Shown here piece after piece: positions 1 through 11,400 of a stretch of DNA of 64,000 nucleotides (positions within the stretch are counted from its first letter, which is position 1; the number at the start of each line of letters is the position of its first letter). The stretch is from contig JACMZG010001911.1 in NCBI GenBank assembly GCA_018340805.1, positions 37,862,347 to 37,926,346 on the forward strand, written 5' to 3'. The notes beneath the pieces are model-generated. The model saw only the letters and a program-made list of their open reading frames with translations. It had not been told where the DNA came from and searched no databases. Source of the stretch: Microvelia longipes. Its lineage: Eukaryota; Arthropoda; Insecta; Hemiptera; Veliidae. The translations under genes were made by a program, and so were the position numbers.

Positions 1-404
1 GTATTTGTGTAATAATGTAAATTTATCATTTTTCTTAAGACTTTTTTATCAATTTATAGTTATATTTTCAAGAGATAGAGAGATAAAATAGAAGCTCAAA
101 AAATTAAAATTTCTTACGACTTTAGCTGTATTTGAGCTTTATTATCTTCATGCATATGAAAATGTTTTATGGTTACAATTAGCAATATTATTGCTGCAAG
201 TTGTAATATTTATAAGTAATAGTGCATTGACGTATAGAGTTTGTAGTTGGTAATACCCATGTGGCTCTAGACAGTATTTACGACACTATAAAACATAGAA
301 TTATTATTTTTCTGAATTAAGCAACTCGTGATCACAGCGACATTCCGAATATGACAAACGTATTTGAATTCTTTTATACGTTGCATTTACTTTAACTTTT
401 TTTT
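1..404. other. AT-rich DNA without recognisable feature
   Basis: No open frame of note, no clear repeat and no RNA gene seen. It leads into a family A repeat that starts near 405. Confidence 0.6.
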
Positions 405-1065
405 ACTTTTACATCGTATATAGAAAAAGTATCGTGTTTGCAAAAAATTCCAAAACTCGGACGTCACCTAAATGATCTGTTTTAAGTGTTTCAATACCTT
501 CCAAGTGGTTTGTACAAGTTGTCTGTCTGTATGCGTGCGTACGTATGTGTGTATGTGGCTCCTTAAGTATTTATGCTAGAGAGTTGCAAAAATCAATCTT
601 TAGGTAGAATTGTGCTATCCTTAAATAATTTTTATGACGTCATTAATAAAACGACGTCGCGTTATGACGTCATGTCGCAATAATGACAAATGTTTTTGAA
701 TATTAATGAAACGCAATACATTTATTAATCAGTTTGAGATTTGGCAAGCATGTAGTCATATATAAGTCCAATATATGTACAAGTTTCATCTCATTTTCAG
801 CATTAGTTCAATTTTTATCGAATGACTTGAGTATGTTTTGGAAATTAATCCAATTGATTTAAAATTTAGGAATTTATTTCATGGCGTCATTAACCGACAT
901 TTATAACTCAGCAGACATTTTGATTAATTATAAAAAAATGTTCCGATCGATTTGAGATATGACACGCCTCTTGTCATATCTAAGACCAACATATATGATA
1001 AGTTTTACATGGTTATATGGATGTAGTGAGGAAATACTCCAATACTTTTTGGATGAAACTTATAA
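405..1065 (-). repeat. Dispersed repeat family A, copy 1
   Basis: One of about eight copies of an uncharacterised repeat in this window. Shared landmarks, read here in the + direction, are a TATAGRAAAAGTAT start, a block ending in TGTCTGTCTGTATG with a GT-rich run, AAATTTATGCTAGAGAGTT-like text, GTGCTAT, and TGACGTCA palindromes near 634 and 665. The second half (about 840-1060) repeats the internal motif order (GCGTCATTAACC, GATTTGAGAT, a CATATCTAAGACCAACATAT-like run), so this copy seems to hold a diverged internal duplication. No coding capacity is seen. The class is unknown; + and - are relative to the copy at 46.2 kb, called +. Confidence 0.75.
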
Positions 1066-1132
1066 TTTGCTCGCTTACTAATATAGTGCCCTACATTGTT
1101 ACTTTTAAAAGCGCCGTGGAGTACATGTTCAA

Positions 1133-1517
1133 CAAATAACATCAACAACCTCCACTAAACATAATTTATTACAAATAAATTGACAGAGCCGGCTATCGGC
1201 TCTATAGCCATCAACAGTGCCTGAGACAAGCGTAACCATTAACTTAAATAATTAAAAACGTTACACAATAAAAACTAAATTTTAGAGATAAATTTAAAAA
1301 ATACATTTTTATCTGTAAAATTTAGTTGTTATTGTGTTATCTTTTTTATTGTATATTTTTTAAGTTAATGTTTATCGCTTGTTTAGACACTGTTGATGGC
1401 TATTTGTCGAAAACCGGCTGTGTCTATTTATTTTTAATATATAATGTTATTATTACAAATAATTATTTGTAATAATAAATAATTAGAGGAGAGACGTGGT
1501 TGTTTGTGTTATTTACC
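1133..1517. mobile_element. Foldback (palindromic) MITE-like element
   Basis: Two long imperfect inverted arms meet near 1310. The left arm has AAATAACATCAACAACC at 1134, then ACAGAGCCGGCT, TAGCCATCAACAGTG, GACAAGCG, ATTAACTTAAA and CAATAA...CTAAATTTTA. The right arm carries the reverse complement in the same order and ends GGTTGTTTGTGTTATTT near 1516. The 10-bp word CCCTACATTG occurs directly at 1087 and 1518 and might be a remnant target duplication, but the left copy lies about 40 bp outside the arm. No open frame. Confidence 0.7.
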
Positions 1518-1531
1518 CTACATTGATATTT

Positions 1532-1561
1532 ATTTAATGTTAATATATATTAACATTAAAT
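1532..1561. repeat. Perfect 30-bp AT palindrome
   Basis: ATTTAATGTTAATAT is followed directly by its reverse complement. It lies just outside the right end of the 1133-1517 foldback. Function unknown; AT palindromes arise easily in DNA of this composition. Confidence 0.8.
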
Positions 1562-3485
1562 AACAATTGTATTACAATATATTATATCTGGTGTTACTAA
1601 TGATTTTATAGTTGACGTTTGTACTGTTATTAATGCTCCTGGTAAAATCTTGACATTTTTGTTTGGCCCAACTTCCAATCAGCAGTTGATTGAATTGAGC
1701 GAAATCTTTATCTGTACTATACATTACAGCAGCTAGCTTTTCGAAAAAGTTGAAACGACGAACATAATTCAATCATTTTTTAAAGTGAACATTTTCACTT
1801 TCATATTATTTAATTATGCATATTATCAATTAAGAAATTATTTTAAAAGTTATAAATAAAGGACAAGAAAAATACGGCGAGGAATAGAGTGTTACTAGAC
1901 GAGAGACTATTGAGGGGACAGATGGGCCTGTGGTTGTATAATATGATGGAAACAATCAATATATCACAGAACTGACAAACCACTTTATGTTTCGCTTCGA
2001 AAAGAAATTTATAGGTGGTTTAGGAAGATGGTCATAAAAATACGCTTTATTAGAATAAATTAAATTATTTCTAGCTCCACGAGGCAGACAGCGTTTTAAA
2101 CAAATTTAACCACTTCCTCATGTGTTTCTGTAGCCAATAACCGTAACAACTAAAAATAAAAACTGTTATACTGTTCCAATATTTATAGAAGTATCAATTA
2201 TATAAAACAGTAAAAAATATAAAGCAATAACAAATACAATGTGACTCAGCAGTTACCGCGACACGGCCCGGAGCCAATAGTGATTTATTTAAAACTTTAA
2301 TATAATATGTTATACTGACAAACACTGTCAGTGTTTGTCCAAAAAACCAAAATAGGGCGAAAAAACACCGACACAGGGGCGAGCGAAGCGATAGAATGCT
2401 TGCACAGAAAGCATTCATCGGAGCAGTACTTTAACGGAATTTTATTTATAGTTTTTTTTTAATTTTAATTTGTATTTATTTTTGGTTGTTTTGAATAGAT
2501 TTTTAGTAAATATAATACTGCTTGTTTGTGAGTAAACTTTTCTGTATATTTTTGTATGTTTGTTTAGTGAGAGCGAAGTTGATATTATTTGGTAGTTAGT
2601 TGTAAAACTTTATGGATACATACTTCCAACACTTTCAGCCAGAGTAGTTTTCATAGAAGGTTCTGAAAGTTTTCTTTTTTGCTGCTCTTCTATTTCCTGT
2701 TACGTCCTCTATTTACTCGCTGTGTTTATATAGAAAGAGACGAGATGTCTTTTGCTACATAAATTCCATAATTAAGATATTGAGTTGTTTCAATAATGGA
2801 CCTGTCCTCTATGATCTGTCCCTATAAAGCATAACTCTAATCAGTAATTTTTAGTTAACTTCTACGGGTTTCCGACAGTGGATGAAGTTGCATCCTACCC
2901 TATTAACCCGTATCAATAAAAGTAATAAGATAAGCTTTTTAATTAGGGCCTATGGTGTACGATAGGCCCTTTTTAAAACAGTAAACAACGAATTAAAGAA
3001 AATATTGTTGACCTAATGAAATTTAGGTCCCGTATTAAGAGAGAAAATCGGTCACCGATTTTTTATCGGTCACCCGTACCTTTTACGCCAGGTAAACGAT
3101 ACCAATCAATGTGTTGTCTCCCGCGAAACCTTTTATTAGTAAAGAGAACTTGTTTCAGTGATCTGAACCTTTCATATTTCTTAGTTTATGGTAAATGTTG
3201 AATCATATACTAACGTAAATAATAAATTATCACATTAATTAAAGTGTCAGAGTGAAATAAGAACCACATTCTGAAAATAAATTTTTAACTAAAACATTTA
3301 CCAGAGTAATGTAAAACTGAGTACAATATTAAAATATAAACCACATATTCCTGTATAACTTATCCTATTTTTTTTTATTAAAAGCTAAAGAGTAAATTCA
3401 AAAGATGATGATTTCCTAATATTTGTGATCGCAGCCAAGCATTCCATCCAAAGAAAGCAGTGATTGGTTTAATGTTTTCTTTATG
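1562..3485. other. AT-rich DNA with two hairpins and a GC-richer block
   Basis: No gene supported. A GC-richer block at 2240-2420 includes a perfect palindrome at 2317-2339 (GACAAACACTG arms) and a GCGAGCGAAGCG word at 2376. An open minus frame across this block (2194-2418) has no recognisable domain. At 2945-2970 a 9-bp stem (AGGGCCTAT/ATAGGCCCT) is followed by five T. It looks like a bacterial terminator, but in this context it is probably a chance or repeat-derived hairpin. Confidence 0.5.
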
Positions 3486-3581
3486 TACGTATTAACACGT
3501 GTTAATACGTATTAACACGTTAACAGGTGTTAACGTGTTAATACGTTTTTTACGTATTAACAGGTGTTAATACGTAAAAAA
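3486..3581. repeat. Three consecutive related palindromes
   Basis: A 26-bp perfect palindrome (3486-3511, half-site TACGTATTAACAC) overlaps an 18-bp-arm palindrome (3507-3524 and 3529-3546, spacer AGGT). A 16-bp-arm palindrome follows (3546-3561 and 3566-3581, again with spacer AGGT). All are built from ACGTATTAAC and its complement. The regular AGGT spacer argues against chance. This could be a decayed foldback core, a cruciform-forming amplification or a protein-binding array. Confidence 0.85.
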
Positions 3582-5059
3582 TATTGTACAAGAGTTAAAT
3601 GAAAGTATTGTTTGAGCTAATAAATAAAATATAAATTGAAAAAACATTTGAGAAACAAAAACACAAGAAGAAGCATTGAAATCCTTGTTTTTATGTTTAT
3701 AGTTGATTTGCGATATTTGAATTAAAAACTTCTCAATCTGTTATAAAATTATTCGAAAAGAAAGATGAAATGGCATCGAAGGGTAGAAAATTATTTTTCC
3801 TTTTTTACTATTGCAGGAGGAGAAACAAACTAAGGGGAAACAAATTAATTTGAATTGGATCTGTAAAACTGTGGGATAAAAGATCAACTTTTAGCTTTAA
3901 TAAAAGAAATGAAAGTTTAGCCACAAAACATTCTAGAGAAAAGTCCACTTCATGAGCTTTTCAAACTAAATTTTCTTAAAGACAAACTTGTTTTCACTGC
4001 TCAACTAAAATGAATGTAGGCTGATGTTCTTGTATGATTACTTTAAGTAAATTAAAAAAAAAACTGACTGTATTCAACTCTACTTAAGACATTTAACTAG
4101 ACATTGAAATATAGGTCTTTCAACCTGATCGTAAAACAATGATAAGTAATAAGTAAACCTATGAATAAGAAATTAGAAAAATAGACCGCTTTCTTTTATT
4201 ATACGATTAGCAAAATAATATACTGCATGTAATAAATTAAGCAAACCCACTGTCTTTTGATAAGGGGCAAATATAAAACGATTGTAAGTATACAGAAGCT
4301 ACATAATAAAACAATAAAAACTTAGGCCTTATCTGGTGCAATATTTTTTTTTAAGTTCTAACAATTACGATCTATTTCTAAGATTCTTACGATTTTTTAT
4401 AGCAATTCGCAAGTGCAAAAGGATTTTTTATTTTTGAATAAAAAATTAACATTATGCAATTTCATTCATAATAAAACTTTGAATGAAATTTATTGTTTAA
4501 AATAGAACTACGAGTATTGTTAATTCTTTTTTCTCTTTTTTGGAATTTAAATTAATATTCCTTTGTTTATACTAGAATGATTGCAAATTAAACTTTTTAA
4601 AAAATGTATGAACTGAACTATTGAGGAAAAAAGAAAGCATTCCTCCATGTAGATATCCATCGGGTTTTATATTGAGAAAGAGACTTGTATATCGAAATTA
4701 AAGGGGCTCTCTATATTGACTTTTTATATTGTAGTTTGACCCTTTTTATTATTATTATTGTACCCATGAGTAATCAAAAACATTTAGCACGCTTGAACTA
4801 ATCTTGTGTCAAATAGGGATCATACAGTTTTGAGTAAAACGTGCCAGAATCAATAATCAATAAAATGTAATATTCACTCTTCAATTATTCTGAGAGTATT
4901 TCAACACTTTTTGATCAGTCCCAGTAGTGGTGTAATTAATAAGCTAAAATACCAGACGACACGTCTTAGTAAGCTCGATAGATTAGAAATAAAGCGATCT
5001 TTATTTCTTTTATCGTTGTTTCTTAAAATTTAAGTATATTGTTTATTTTGCTGCTTTAT
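3582..5059. other. AT-rich DNA without recognisable feature
   Basis: No open frame, RNA gene or clear repeat recognised. Confidence 0.5.
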
Positions 5060-5760
5060 TGTTTATATTCCTTCAAAAGAATAGAAAAGTATTGCTTAAA
5101 CAAATAACGTAATACCCACTTTTTTTTTATCAAATGCGTCAACGTTGTAACAAATGGATCCTAAAAAACTAAAACAATTGGTGTCAGTAAATTTGTAAGT
5201 GTGTATGAGTGTAAGACTGTGCACCTTTCTTGTAATCACGCTTGAGTTCAATTTAAATAAAACTTGGTACGAAAATCAAGAGAGGAATAACTGATTAGAT
5301 TTAAAGATTGATCGAACATGGTATCAAAATTTCAACTTCCGTCAGTTTCAACCATCGAAAATAAATCAAATCTGGTTCAGGGTACCTCGGAACTTTTCTC
5401 ATCACAACGGATTGGCTACGCTCATCCTCCATACTTCATACTGGGTTCGTTCGTTCTCAGAATATAAAAATTGTAAAATTTAAACTCCAACACGTCTTCG
5501 GACTCGCTTCGATCGTACTCAGATAGAAAATACATTCATTTCATTTCATGCTTGTGTGCTGTTTCCTTAACTAAATATTTTTCCTCTCACCTTCTTATTT
5601 TAGTGTAAGTTAATTATTCTTAAATAATTACAAACTAACAATAAATACAAAAATATCAAATAATACAACATAAAAATGCCATCTTATAATCTAGCTTTAT
5701 GGACGTAACCTGTTAAGAATATTATGAATTATGTCCATTTCTATGTAGGAAATAATTTAT
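5060..5760 (-). repeat. Dispersed repeat family C, longest copy
   Basis: On the minus strand this reads through GGACATAATTCATAATA, an ACGTCCATAAAG run, TTAAGGAAACAGCACACAAG, CTATCTGAG, GAAGCGAGTCCGAAGACG, GAGCGTAGCCAATCCG, TTACAAGAAAGGTGCAC and AAAGTGGGTATTACG. Pieces in the same order recur at 17.5 kb, 30.7-31.05 kb and 21.5-21.74 kb, with short pieces near 7.03 and 8.56 kb. No coding frame survives and termini are not defined, so the class is unknown. Confidence 0.7.
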
Positions 5761-5784
5761 CATGTGTGACCCTTGGTTTATCAT

Positions 5785-6475
5785 TGCAGTTTGGTTCTAC
5801 TATCGGCAGGTAGTAGAACCAGCGCTCAATTCTGCTTAACTTTCATGAACCAACAAAAACTGCAGATTTGCTTGTCGTATTGAAACAAACCTTAGTGTAC
5901 TTATTTATTACGTAAAGGTGTACACATGAACCGAAGTTAAACGTAATTGGATTTTTTTGATATTTTATACAATGTTTTAAAAAACGTACACAAATCATTT
6001 AATAACAATTTATATGTAATATAATTAATATATTATAATTAAATAATATAATTATTACTTTATATTACTGTATATTATATAATATACTTATATATTAATT
6101 ATAACATTGTATGAAACATACATATGCGAGACAAATATCATTCGGATCGCAACATTTTTCTGCTTTTTATGATTTTTCGAATATTTCGCAAAGTCATTAT
6201 TGCGGGTGAATGATGCCATAAAAATTATATTCCGAATAGCACAACTGCACCTATAGACTGTTTTTTGTACTAAGTATCAACTCTTTTGGATGAAAACACT
6301 GGGAGCTGCGATCCTAACAGACACACACACACACAGAATGCTTTGACAAAACTACTAAGGAGGGCTTTAAAAGACCTGAAACGGATAATTCCTGTGTCGT
6401 TCCGGTTTCGGATTTTCTTAGCAAACTCAATACTTTTTCTATATACATACGGTATACATGAGGAAAAGTAAAAAT
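5785..6475 (+). repeat. Dispersed repeat family A, copy 2
   Basis: The family landmarks end with TTTTTCTATATACATACGG and ATGAGGAAAAGTAAAA near 6472. The left edge (5820-5855, GCTCAATTCTGCTTAAC) resembles degenerate antisense 5S rRNA, as in other copies. A hairpin with 10-bp arms (GGTTCTACTA) lies at 5793-5820 on the edge. An ACACACACAC run at 6300-6316 marks the family's dinucleotide stretch. The TGACGTCA site is decayed here. The open frame at 6286-6471 lies inside the repeat and is not treated as a gene. Confidence 0.7.
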
Positions 6476-8170
6476 TGAAAAAATATTTCTTTAGTAAAAC
6501 GTTTAGTAGGGATTATGATATTTTGAAGTTTTTTTGAATGCGAATAGTCCTCCGACATCTGCGGCTTGCACAGTTGTTTGGTTATACAAGTTATTCTTTC
6601 TAAATAACTACATTCAATTTCTACATTTTATATTTTATTATTTCGCTTTACTGAGCGATATTTAAATAAAACTATAAAAATCCGGTTGTTTGTAAATAGT
6701 TTAATATTGCGCTCAAGATTTGTGAACAGTAATCACAATTTACAATTTAACACACTTCGGAAAGTGTTTTAGAAGTTCCGCAAAAGAATTGATGATTTCC
6801 TAAACCTTAAATAAACTGACAAGACTTAATTCTTTCTTGTGAACATATGAGTTTCCTTTTATAAGAATAATAACAATAGCTTTTAATAATCCAAAAATTT
6901 AAATTTAAATTGATACCTACTGTCATATTAGACGTGACAGTCTACTGTCAATTGTGAGACGGATATCTCCTCTCACAATTAGGACGTGACCAATACTTTA
7001 CATATTTACATAGATAGATACATTGATAAATGTGTTTTTCTTGTAATCACGCTAGCCTAAACGACAAAATTTTTGCTTCTATAATTTTAAGCAAATAGAA
7101 AGGGATATTTCGTTCCATGATTGGCAGCATGTTTTTTATATCATCTAAGCGAAAGGTAAATTAGAATATTAGAATCAGTTAGGATCCAGATTAATTAAGT
7201 ATTAATAAAATGGTAAATTATTATTTTATTATTATTAATAATAATAAATTATTATTATTTGTTTGCAACTTATTCTATGTGAACGTTGTAAGAGTATTTA
7301 TAGTAGAATTGTTACATTCATTTCATTGGTTTATCTTAGCCGTTTCATGGTAATCAACAGTTTTGCTAAATAAGTCTAAATATTGCAGTAAAAATGTTGC
7401 TTTTACACTCAGTTAAGACAACATGTTAACGAGCGTCCCTTTATTTGCTCTTTCAAAGGGTCATGTTTCGGTTGCAATCTCTAACCTATTGTTGTAACTG
7501 TCATTTTCATCTGTGATTTTACAATTTTCATTTTGTATTTTGTTTCATTATCTCTAAAGAGGTTACACTCTTGGTTTTTTTTTCTCTTACGGAGGTTTAA
7601 TATCCGTTGTAAAGGCCATAATGAGATCAAATACAGAGTGAAGCTATCTCATTGCTTTTAAACATACTATTTTTTTCATTACCTACATTACGATCAAGTA
7701 ACGGCATAAAGTTATATTTGTTCAAACAAAGCGGTAAATACATATACTCGATTAAGTTATATTAAACAGATTAAACCAATTTTTATGTATGATGAATACA
7801 ATTTTAATAAGATAGCACGTCAAAAAACTATAGAACATCTAAAGAACAATAATCATTTCAGATAAAAACAAATCATATATATTTTATGCTACAAAATTAC
7901 TGAATTTCATATAAAACCTTTTGGACGAAATTATTAAATGCTTTTTCATTTAAAGACTTTATTTGCCGAAGAAAGTGATCATAGAGTTTAAAGCAATTTT
8001 TTTCAGTCATGGATGGCTGTTTTACACAGCCTTACTCTGTTAGTTATTAACTTATCACAATTTCTTGTAAAATAATCATGTATTCACTCATTAGTAGCTA
8101 ACAAATACTTAATTTATGAATATAATATTCTGGTAGCAATATCATACATTATTTACTAATAGTATATACA
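6476..8170. other. AT-rich DNA with minor hairpins
   Basis: No gene. There is a hairpin with ATTGTGAG/CTCACAAT arms at about 6949-6978 and an AT palindrome of ATTATT/AATAAT units at about 7210-7260. A short family C piece (TTGTAATCACGCT) lies near 7041. Confidence 0.5.
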
Positions 8171-8401
8171 GACGCCGCCGTAGTCGAGGTCATTAAAGTG
8201 TCTGTATTTATACTGACCTTTGACACCACGGAGGTCTGGGTTTCGCATCCCAGGGTACGCTCTCAGCTTATATAAGATATTGTTCAAACATTTAATGTTA
8301 CCTTTAGATTATACTTATACCGTAACGGATGCACCTACCACCTGAGGTGGTTATTCCAGATGAGCCGCAAGGCTCTTCTAAACTGACATTATTTTTATAT
8401 T
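8171..8401 (+). repeat. tRNA-derived SINE
   Basis: The 5' part resembles a tRNA-type RNA polymerase III promoter: a box A-like GCCGTAGTCGAGG near 8177 and a box B-like GGGTTTCGCATCCC at 8238-8251, which has one extra T compared with GGTTCGANTCC. It is flanked by a GTCTGGG...CCCAGGG T-arm-like stem. A body follows with two small stems (ACCACCT/AGGTGGT and GAGCCGCAAGGCTC) and a T-rich 3' end. A related copy starts at 35.33 kb, so this is a family and not a single tRNA gene. It does not fold as an intact tRNA. Confidence 0.65.
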
Positions 8402-11400
8402 TAGTAAATGTAATGTTTAACTCTTTATGGTATATCCCCATATAAACTACGTTTACTCATATATTATCCAGTTTAATTTCATCAAAAAATAGGTCCCTGT
8501 TCCCAAAAAGTAGGTTTTGTAAGACTTTATATATTATGCTTCGAACAGATTAATATTTGTAATTATTCATCAAACTTGGTACAAAAATAACCATGAAGAG
8601 AGCGCAAATTCTTTTGCAAGCAAATTTTCATCAGATAATGACTTTTCTAAGCTTATTAGCTGCCGGAAGTAGTGAAAGGAGTAGCAAAGAGATCGTTTCC
8701 TTTTGGCCTATTGATATGTATTTATTTGATTCTATCCTTATTATTTTATGTTTTTAAGATGCTGGAAGTTATAATATAAATCTAACTTAATCATTCCTTT
8801 AAATTCATTCAAAGGGCTTCATTATTTAAGCAAGTTCTCTATTCAGCATTGTGTTTAAAAATATTGATTTTAATATTTCGATAAAATCGAGAACAATAAT
8901 CATTTACGGTTATATAGTCTCGAAAAAGTTATATTTTTCCAGGAATAGACATTATTATAACTTTTAGATTGGTTGACTTAATGAAGCGAAACTTATTTCC
9001 AGCGTATTTTTATATCACCAAACCATAAATCGTAAAGAAGAGTAAATTTAGCTGACAGATTCATATCTTCTTTTGCTCTTTCCAAAAAGTAATAAAATCT
9101 AAAAAAAACTGACATTACTTTTATTTTTAAAATTTAGTGTTGTATAAAACGAGTTTCATGTTTTAAGTAGGTTAATATGGATCAAAAAAATTTTATAGGG
9201 ACCTCTATTTTAAAAGCTTGAATAGTTAATATGGATTCAACTTAAATACTTTCTCAACTAAGGTGAATTAAATCTAGAGAGATGCCGACATTTTTATTGT
9301 CGGCAAACATTTTTCATTTAAAACAATTATTAACCTACTAATTTTACGAAGGACAATAATCGTTGCATCATCCTCTTTGTAGTGCCCTACTTACATGGTT
9401 ATTGCTACTAACCCCTTTAGTAGTTAAAAATACTATTAGCGCTTAATGTTCCGCCGAAGGAAGCAAGTAAAACCAGGTTTTGCGGTCGGATCAAGAATTT
9501 CTGTTTAACTTGGGGAATGATAAAGTCTTTTACCTTAGACTGTGGCAGGGTAGATCAAATTGTAGTAGATTAGATATGTATGTTCTAGAATGAATGGAAA
9601 TATTATGACCGTCCAGGAAGTCAAAAAAAGAAGGCATAGTTTACACGACATTAAATTTGTTTTCAATTTATTTATTAAAAATGTTGTAACTATAATTTAC
9701 TATTTAATTATCCATTTTTAATTAATATAATTTCTAATTCTTGAAATAATTACCTCAAAAAATTGTATTGAATAAGTAATTTGGCTATTTTAATGACAAG
9801 AAAGAAATAGTTAAAGGGCAATTATAAAGAGATCTTGTTTTAACTTTGTTTATCTTTCATCCCTCATCATTACTCGACTCTTAACAACAGCTTTCAATCT
9901 TGATATTGATTTCCTTTTAATTATTTATTTCGTAAACTTAAAATTCTCTTTTAGCGTTTTTAAGCATTATTTTCTTGTTCTAACCTTTTATTTATAAACA
10001 TTTCTTTAAAAAATAAAGAGCTGTTTACACAGCTGTTAGCTGACTTACTAAAATAACGTTTAATTAATTGAGGTATTGTAAAAAAAAAGTTAACTTTAAT
10101 CTTGTTTTAAGAATAAAAACTTTGTTGCGAACGAAATTCCTTATCATGTTGAATTTATTCATTTATTTTAAACACTATACCTATTTATAAACGCTTGTAT
10201 CCATTTAAAGCCTATATAACTTTCTCTACTATACATTAAAGAATTTAACATAGGACTGTTTTAGTCAAAGCTTTAGCAGAAAAAGACCTTCAGGCTGTCA
10301 TTGCCATATATATAATACGTCTATTATCCGATTTAGCAGTAAAAACAAAAAAAAATAAGAGCTTTAATCGGTACTTTTCCTTAGTTTATTATTCGAATCA
10401 AAAAGGACAGCTTATTAGCTTAAAATAAAAATATTGTCTGTAACTCTCATAAAAGTGATGTTCACTCAATTATTTTCCGACGAATTATGACTTATAATTT
10501 TTTGAGATTATCTAAAATTTATAAAAACTACTCAATGATTACTTAAACAAAATATGCTAATGGTCACAAAGAAAACGTTAATAACTATTCTTATTACATT
10601 TAATTAAGGGGTCAGTGTTAATTCATTTATTAATTTCATTGATTTATTTAGGCATCATGTATTACTGCTATAATAAAAGCTGGAAAATTGATCGGAAAAT
10701 AGACTCAGTAAATATTGAAGATTCACATTGTTAATATATATTGTCAGAATAAATATGATAAATGTTTTAAAAATACTTGCATTTTTTATCTCCACTCACT
10801 AAAATGTAAGTAACATTTAGAATCATCGAGTCGTTGATTTGGCATTATACAGCCACGTAAAAGTACCAATATATCAACCAATTGGAATACTATATCTCCC
10901 TTAATTGTCTGCATTTTGTTATTATATGACTTTGTTTTAATTTGAATTTTGTTCATATAATGTCAAAAATGATTTATTAATTGTTTATTTTATAATAAAT
11001 ATTATTATTATTATATTTATTATGATCTTTTATTTACATCTTTACACCACGTTTAGATTGTTTGTTACTTGTTTACATTGTAATATGTAAATTTATTGAT
11101 TAAAAATCCTTGCTAGGTATTTAATTATACGTCAGATGGCGAAAGTGTTACGTGTATGATGCTACTGCAAGAAAGCCTCTCAACAACATTTATTCTTAAT
11201 TCATAATTCCCAGCTTTAAAGTCAATAAAGTAGTAGCTAAGACTAAACAAATAGTAGCAATTAAAACAAAGTTTTTAACCGGGAACCATGGATAACTGGG
11301 CAACTCAAGAGAATATTTAGGCTATAGGGTAAAGGAAGGGTTGCTTTTATATTCCGAAGATGCTTTCTTGTGTGTCTAATTCATTCATCTAATTAAGTTT

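Noticed and set aside
1087..1527. CCCTACATTG direct repeat as the target duplication of the 1133-1517 foldback
   Set aside because: The left copy is about 40 bp outside the inverted arm, so it cannot be a simple target duplication unless the left terminus is misjudged.
2945..2975. Bacterial-type intrinsic terminator (9-bp stem plus T run)
   Set aside because: The context is eukaryotic with no upstream gene; the hairpin is better seen as chance or repeat-derived.
8171..8260. A working tRNA gene
   Set aside because: Box A and box B words are present, but the cloverleaf cannot be closed, box B has an extra base, and a related truncated copy exists at 35.33 kb, so it is a SINE.
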